Below are positions 62,095-64,000 of a DNA stretch of 64,000 nucleotides, one piece after another (the first letter of the stretch is position 1; every line of letters starts with the position of its first letter). Position numbers and translations under genes: made by a program. This stretch comes from Ilumatobacter sp. (GTDB lineage: Bacteria > Actinomycetota > Acidimicrobiia > Acidimicrobiales > Ilumatobacteraceae), in NCBI RefSeq assembly GCF_030065885.1, contig NZ_JASJCS010000001.1, forward strand, positions 62,001-126,000, given 5' to 3'. The notes beneath the pieces were generated by a model. The model was not told the DNA's origin. It saw nothing but the letters and a program-made list of their open reading frames with translations, and made no database searches.

Positions 62095-62703
62095 ATGGCG
62101 AGCGCCTACACACCCCCCGTCCAGGCCCTGATCGACGAGCTCGGGCGTCTCCCGGGCATCGGACCGAAGTCGGCCCAACGCATCGCCTTCCATCTGTTGA
62201 AGGTCCCGGTCGACGACGCGAACCGCCTGGCGAGCGCGATCCGCGAGGCGAAGGACAAGGTCAGGTTCTGCGAGCGGTGCTTCAACGTGTCCGAGTCCGA
62301 GCTCTGCTCGTACTGCTCCGACGACCGCCGCGACTCGAGCATCATCTGCGTCGTCGAGGAGTCGCGCGACATCGTCGCGATCGAGAAGACCGGCGAGTTC
62401 AAGGGTCGCTACCACGTCCTGCTCGGCGCGATGAGCCCGCTCGAGGGCATCGGTCCCGAGCAGCTCAAGATCCGCGAACTGCTGAACCGGCTCGGCCCCG
62501 AGGGCGTCGAGGAGGTCGTCGTCTGCACCAACCCCAACACCGAGGGCGAGGTCACGGCGATGTACCTGGCGCGGATGCTCAAGCCGCTCGGGCTCGAGGT
62601 CACCCGCATCGCGTCGGGCCTGCCGGTCGGCGGCGACCTCGAGTACGCCGACGAGCTCACCCTCGGGCGAGCGCTCGAGGGCCGGCGGTCGATCGACACG
62701 TAG
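62095..62703 (+). CDS. recR: Recombination protein RecR
   Basis: A 202-residue RecR. The N-terminal helix-hairpin-helix is [20 protein letters not shown], the zinc finger is [16 protein letters not shown] (four Cys, residues about 57-72), and the Toprim domain is in [17 protein letters not shown] to [11 protein letters not shown]. The C-terminal [20 protein letters not shown] completes the family. RecR acts with RecO and RecF in loading RecA at gaps. It follows dnaX in the same orientation. Confidence 0.96.
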   Translation: MASAYTPPVQALIDELGRLPGIGPKSAQRIAFHLLKVPVDDANRLASAIREAKDKVRFCERCFNVSESELCSYCSDDRRDSSIICVVEESRDIVAIEKTGEFKGRYHVLLGAMSPLEGIGPEQLKIRELLNRLGPEGVEEVVVCTNPNTEGEVTAMYLARMLKPLGLEVTRIASGLPVGGDLEYADELTLGRALEGRRSIDT

Positions 62704-62831
62704 CCCCGGGTCAGCCATCCGTGGGCTCGCAGGGCGCTCCCACGCCGCCCGGAGGGCACGCGAACGAGGCGCCATCCTCACCAAGCCGGTAGCGGGCGGA
62801 CGGGCCGGCTCGATGCGAATGACGCCTCGTT

Positions 62832-62857
62832 CATACGGAAGAGTTGTCCCCCGTATG
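62832..62857. promoter_or_regulatory. Inverted repeat in the gap after recR
   Basis: CATACGG and CCGTATG are exact complements, 12 nt apart, in an AT-richer island of the 286-bp gap between recR and the thiolase gene (convergent). No gene starts here in either direction that I can support. It may be a terminator of unusual form or the operator/promoter of a small unrecognised RNA. Confidence 0.3.
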
Positions 62858-62989
62858 TGACGATTACGTTACGGAAATGACGGAACAGTGTCAACCGCCG
62901 TTGCGTCAGGGCTCTGCAAAAAGCCGGCGGGGAGCGCGGGTGCGATCACGACGTTCTCGACGAAACCCCGACCCGTCAGGGAACCGTCG

Positions 62990-64000
62990 TCACGGCGTCC
63001 GCAGGATGATCGCGTCGCCCTGCCCGCCGCCACCACAGAGCGCGGCCGCGCCGGTACCGCCGCCGCGGCGGCGGAGCTCGTGCAGCAGGGTCAGCGCCAG
63101 CCGGTTGCCGCTCATCCCGATCGGGTGGCCGAGCGCGATCGCGCCACCATTGACGTTGACGACGTCCATCCCGACGCCGAGCTCACGGGTCGACGCGATG
63201 CCCACGGCCGCGAACGCCTCGTTGAGCTCGAACAGGTCGAGGTCGCCGACCGCCAGGTCGGTCTTCGACAGCGCCTTGTGGATCGCGTTGGCGGGCTGCA
63301 GGTTCAGCGAGGCGTTGTCGGGCCCCGCCACCATGCCGTAGCTGACGATCTCGCCGAGCGGCTCGACGCCTGCGGCGTCCGCGGCAGCCCGCGACATCAC
63401 GACGAGCGCCGAACCGCCGTCGCTGATCTGCGACGCGTTGCCGGCGGTGATCGACCCCTCCGGGTCGAACGCCGGTCGCAGCTTCCCGAGGCTCTCGGCG
63501 GTGGTGCCGGGACGGATCCCCTCGTCGTGTTCGACGAGCACGGGGTCGCCCTTGCGCTGCGGGATCGAGACCGGAACGATCTCGTCGGCCAGCACGCCGT
63601 CCTTGGTGGCGGTCGCCGCCCGCTCGTGCGAGGCAGCCGACACCTCGTCCATCTCGGCACGGCTGATGGAGTCACCGGTGTACCGGTCGGTGCCCAGCCC
63701 CATCAGGCAGGAGTCGAACGCGCAGAACAGACCGTCGGTGATGATGGCGTCGGTCAGCTCGGTGTGTCCGTACCGGAACCCGCCCCGCGCACCCGCCGCC
63801 AGGTAGGGCGCGTTGGTCATCGACTCCATGCCACCGGCGACCACGATGTCGGCGTCGCCGGACTGGATCATCTGGTCGGCCTGGTAGACGGCGTTGAGCC
63901 CGGACAGGCAGACCTTGTTGACGTTGACGGCCGGCACGCTCATGGGGATGCCGGCCTTGGCGGCCGCCTGGCGCGACGGCACCTGACCCTGGCCGGCCAT
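62990..64000 (-). CDS. Acetyl-CoA C-acetyltransferase (thiolase), 5' end outside window
   Basis: The C-terminal 336 residues of a thiolase; the gene continues to the right beyond the window, and the ATG at its edge is internal. The catalytic Cys is in [12 protein letters not shown] (about residue 31 of the visible part), the catalytic His in [16 protein letters not shown], and the second Cys in [13 protein letters not shown]. The [10 protein letters not shown] motif is present. It should condense or cleave acetoacetyl-CoA or beta-ketoacyl-CoA. The visible length suggests about 60 residues are missing. Convergent with recR. Confidence 0.93.
   Translation of the reverse strand: MAGQGQVPSRQAAAKAGIPMSVPAVNVNKVCLSGLNAVYQADQMIQSGDADIVVAGGMESMTNAPYLAAGARGGFRYGHTELTDAIITDGLFCAFDSCLMGLGTDRYTGDSISRAEMDEVSAASHERAATATKDGVLADEIVPVSIPQRKGDPVLVEHDEGIRPGTTAESLGKLRPAFDPEGSITAGNASQISDGGSALVVMSRAAADAAGVEPLGEIVSYGMVAGPDNASLNLQPANAIHKALSKTDLAVGDLDLFELNEAFAAVGIASTRELGVGMDVVNVNGGAIALGHPIGMSGNRLALTLLHELRRRGGGTGAAALCGGGGQGDAIILRTP

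Noticed and set aside
62844-63341. 165-codon + strand frame starting after recR
   Set aside because: It runs mostly antisense through the thiolase gene, and its first 50 residues are basic low-complexity sequence with no family.

Overview
The window is 64 kb of a high-GC, gene-dense chromosome. It most likely comes from an actinobacterium of the Acidimicrobiia, resembling Ilumatobacter; this placement is inferred from gene content, not tested. The supporting features are F420-type enzymes (two luciferase-like oxidoreductases, a Ddn-like protein), an SCO6745-like protein, a BTAD regulator, a mycobacterial-type haem-degrading monooxygenase (MhuD-like), LigC, an LPXTG surface protein, many lipoproteins with Thr/Ala/Pro linkers, and frequent GTG starts with ATGA/TGATG overlaps. 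No rRNA, tRNA, CRISPR array, insertion sequence or prophage was found.

Layout. 0-8 kb: a truncated DUF4157-like metallopeptidase gene, a PAS-GGDEF diguanylate cyclase, a phosphotransferase, an alpha/beta hydrolase, an exported alkaline phosphatase preceded by a DosR/DevR-like box, and an RtcB ligase. 7-15 kb: a MarR-GNAT fusion with a palindrome at its start, an SCO6745-like protein, a nitroreductase-SRPBCC fusion, a luciferase-like monooxygenase, an esterase, a lipoprotein, an MFS transporter and a quinone oxidoreductase. 15-24 kb: an ASCH protein, a DUF169 gene, a hot-dog protein, an SMP-30 protein, an acidic lipoprotein and a tetR-ABC operon with a double operator. 24-30 kb: a Ddn-like enzyme, an amidase, an F420-type oxidoreductase whose 3' end is repeated three more times in tandem, a GDSL lipoprotein, and a glutathione peroxidase with an in-frame UGA followed by an fdhF-like SECIS hairpin. 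30-33 kb: an NfeD-like gene, a His-rich 11-residue-repeat gene and a flotillin, joined by 4-nt overlaps. 33-51 kb: a class D beta-lactamase-like lipoprotein, an L,D-transpeptidase, asd, a BTAD regulator facing a 2840-residue LPXTG protein, a methyltransferase, lysC and mhuD. 51-64 kb: a lipoprotein and a cupin gene separated by a 67-70 bp tandem repeat, a HAD hydrolase, a lysine-type aminotransferase with a piperidine-6-carboxylate dehydrogenase-like gene, LigC, a CopC-CopD fusion, dnaX-recR and a truncated thiolase.

The most interesting items are the selenocysteine glutathione peroxidase with its recognisable SECIS hairpin, and the translationally coupled NfeD / His-rich repeat protein / flotillin cassette. 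The two tandem repeat arrays (118 bp and 67-70 bp) and the apparent split of lysC from asd by about 12 kb, including the giant surface protein, also merit checking.
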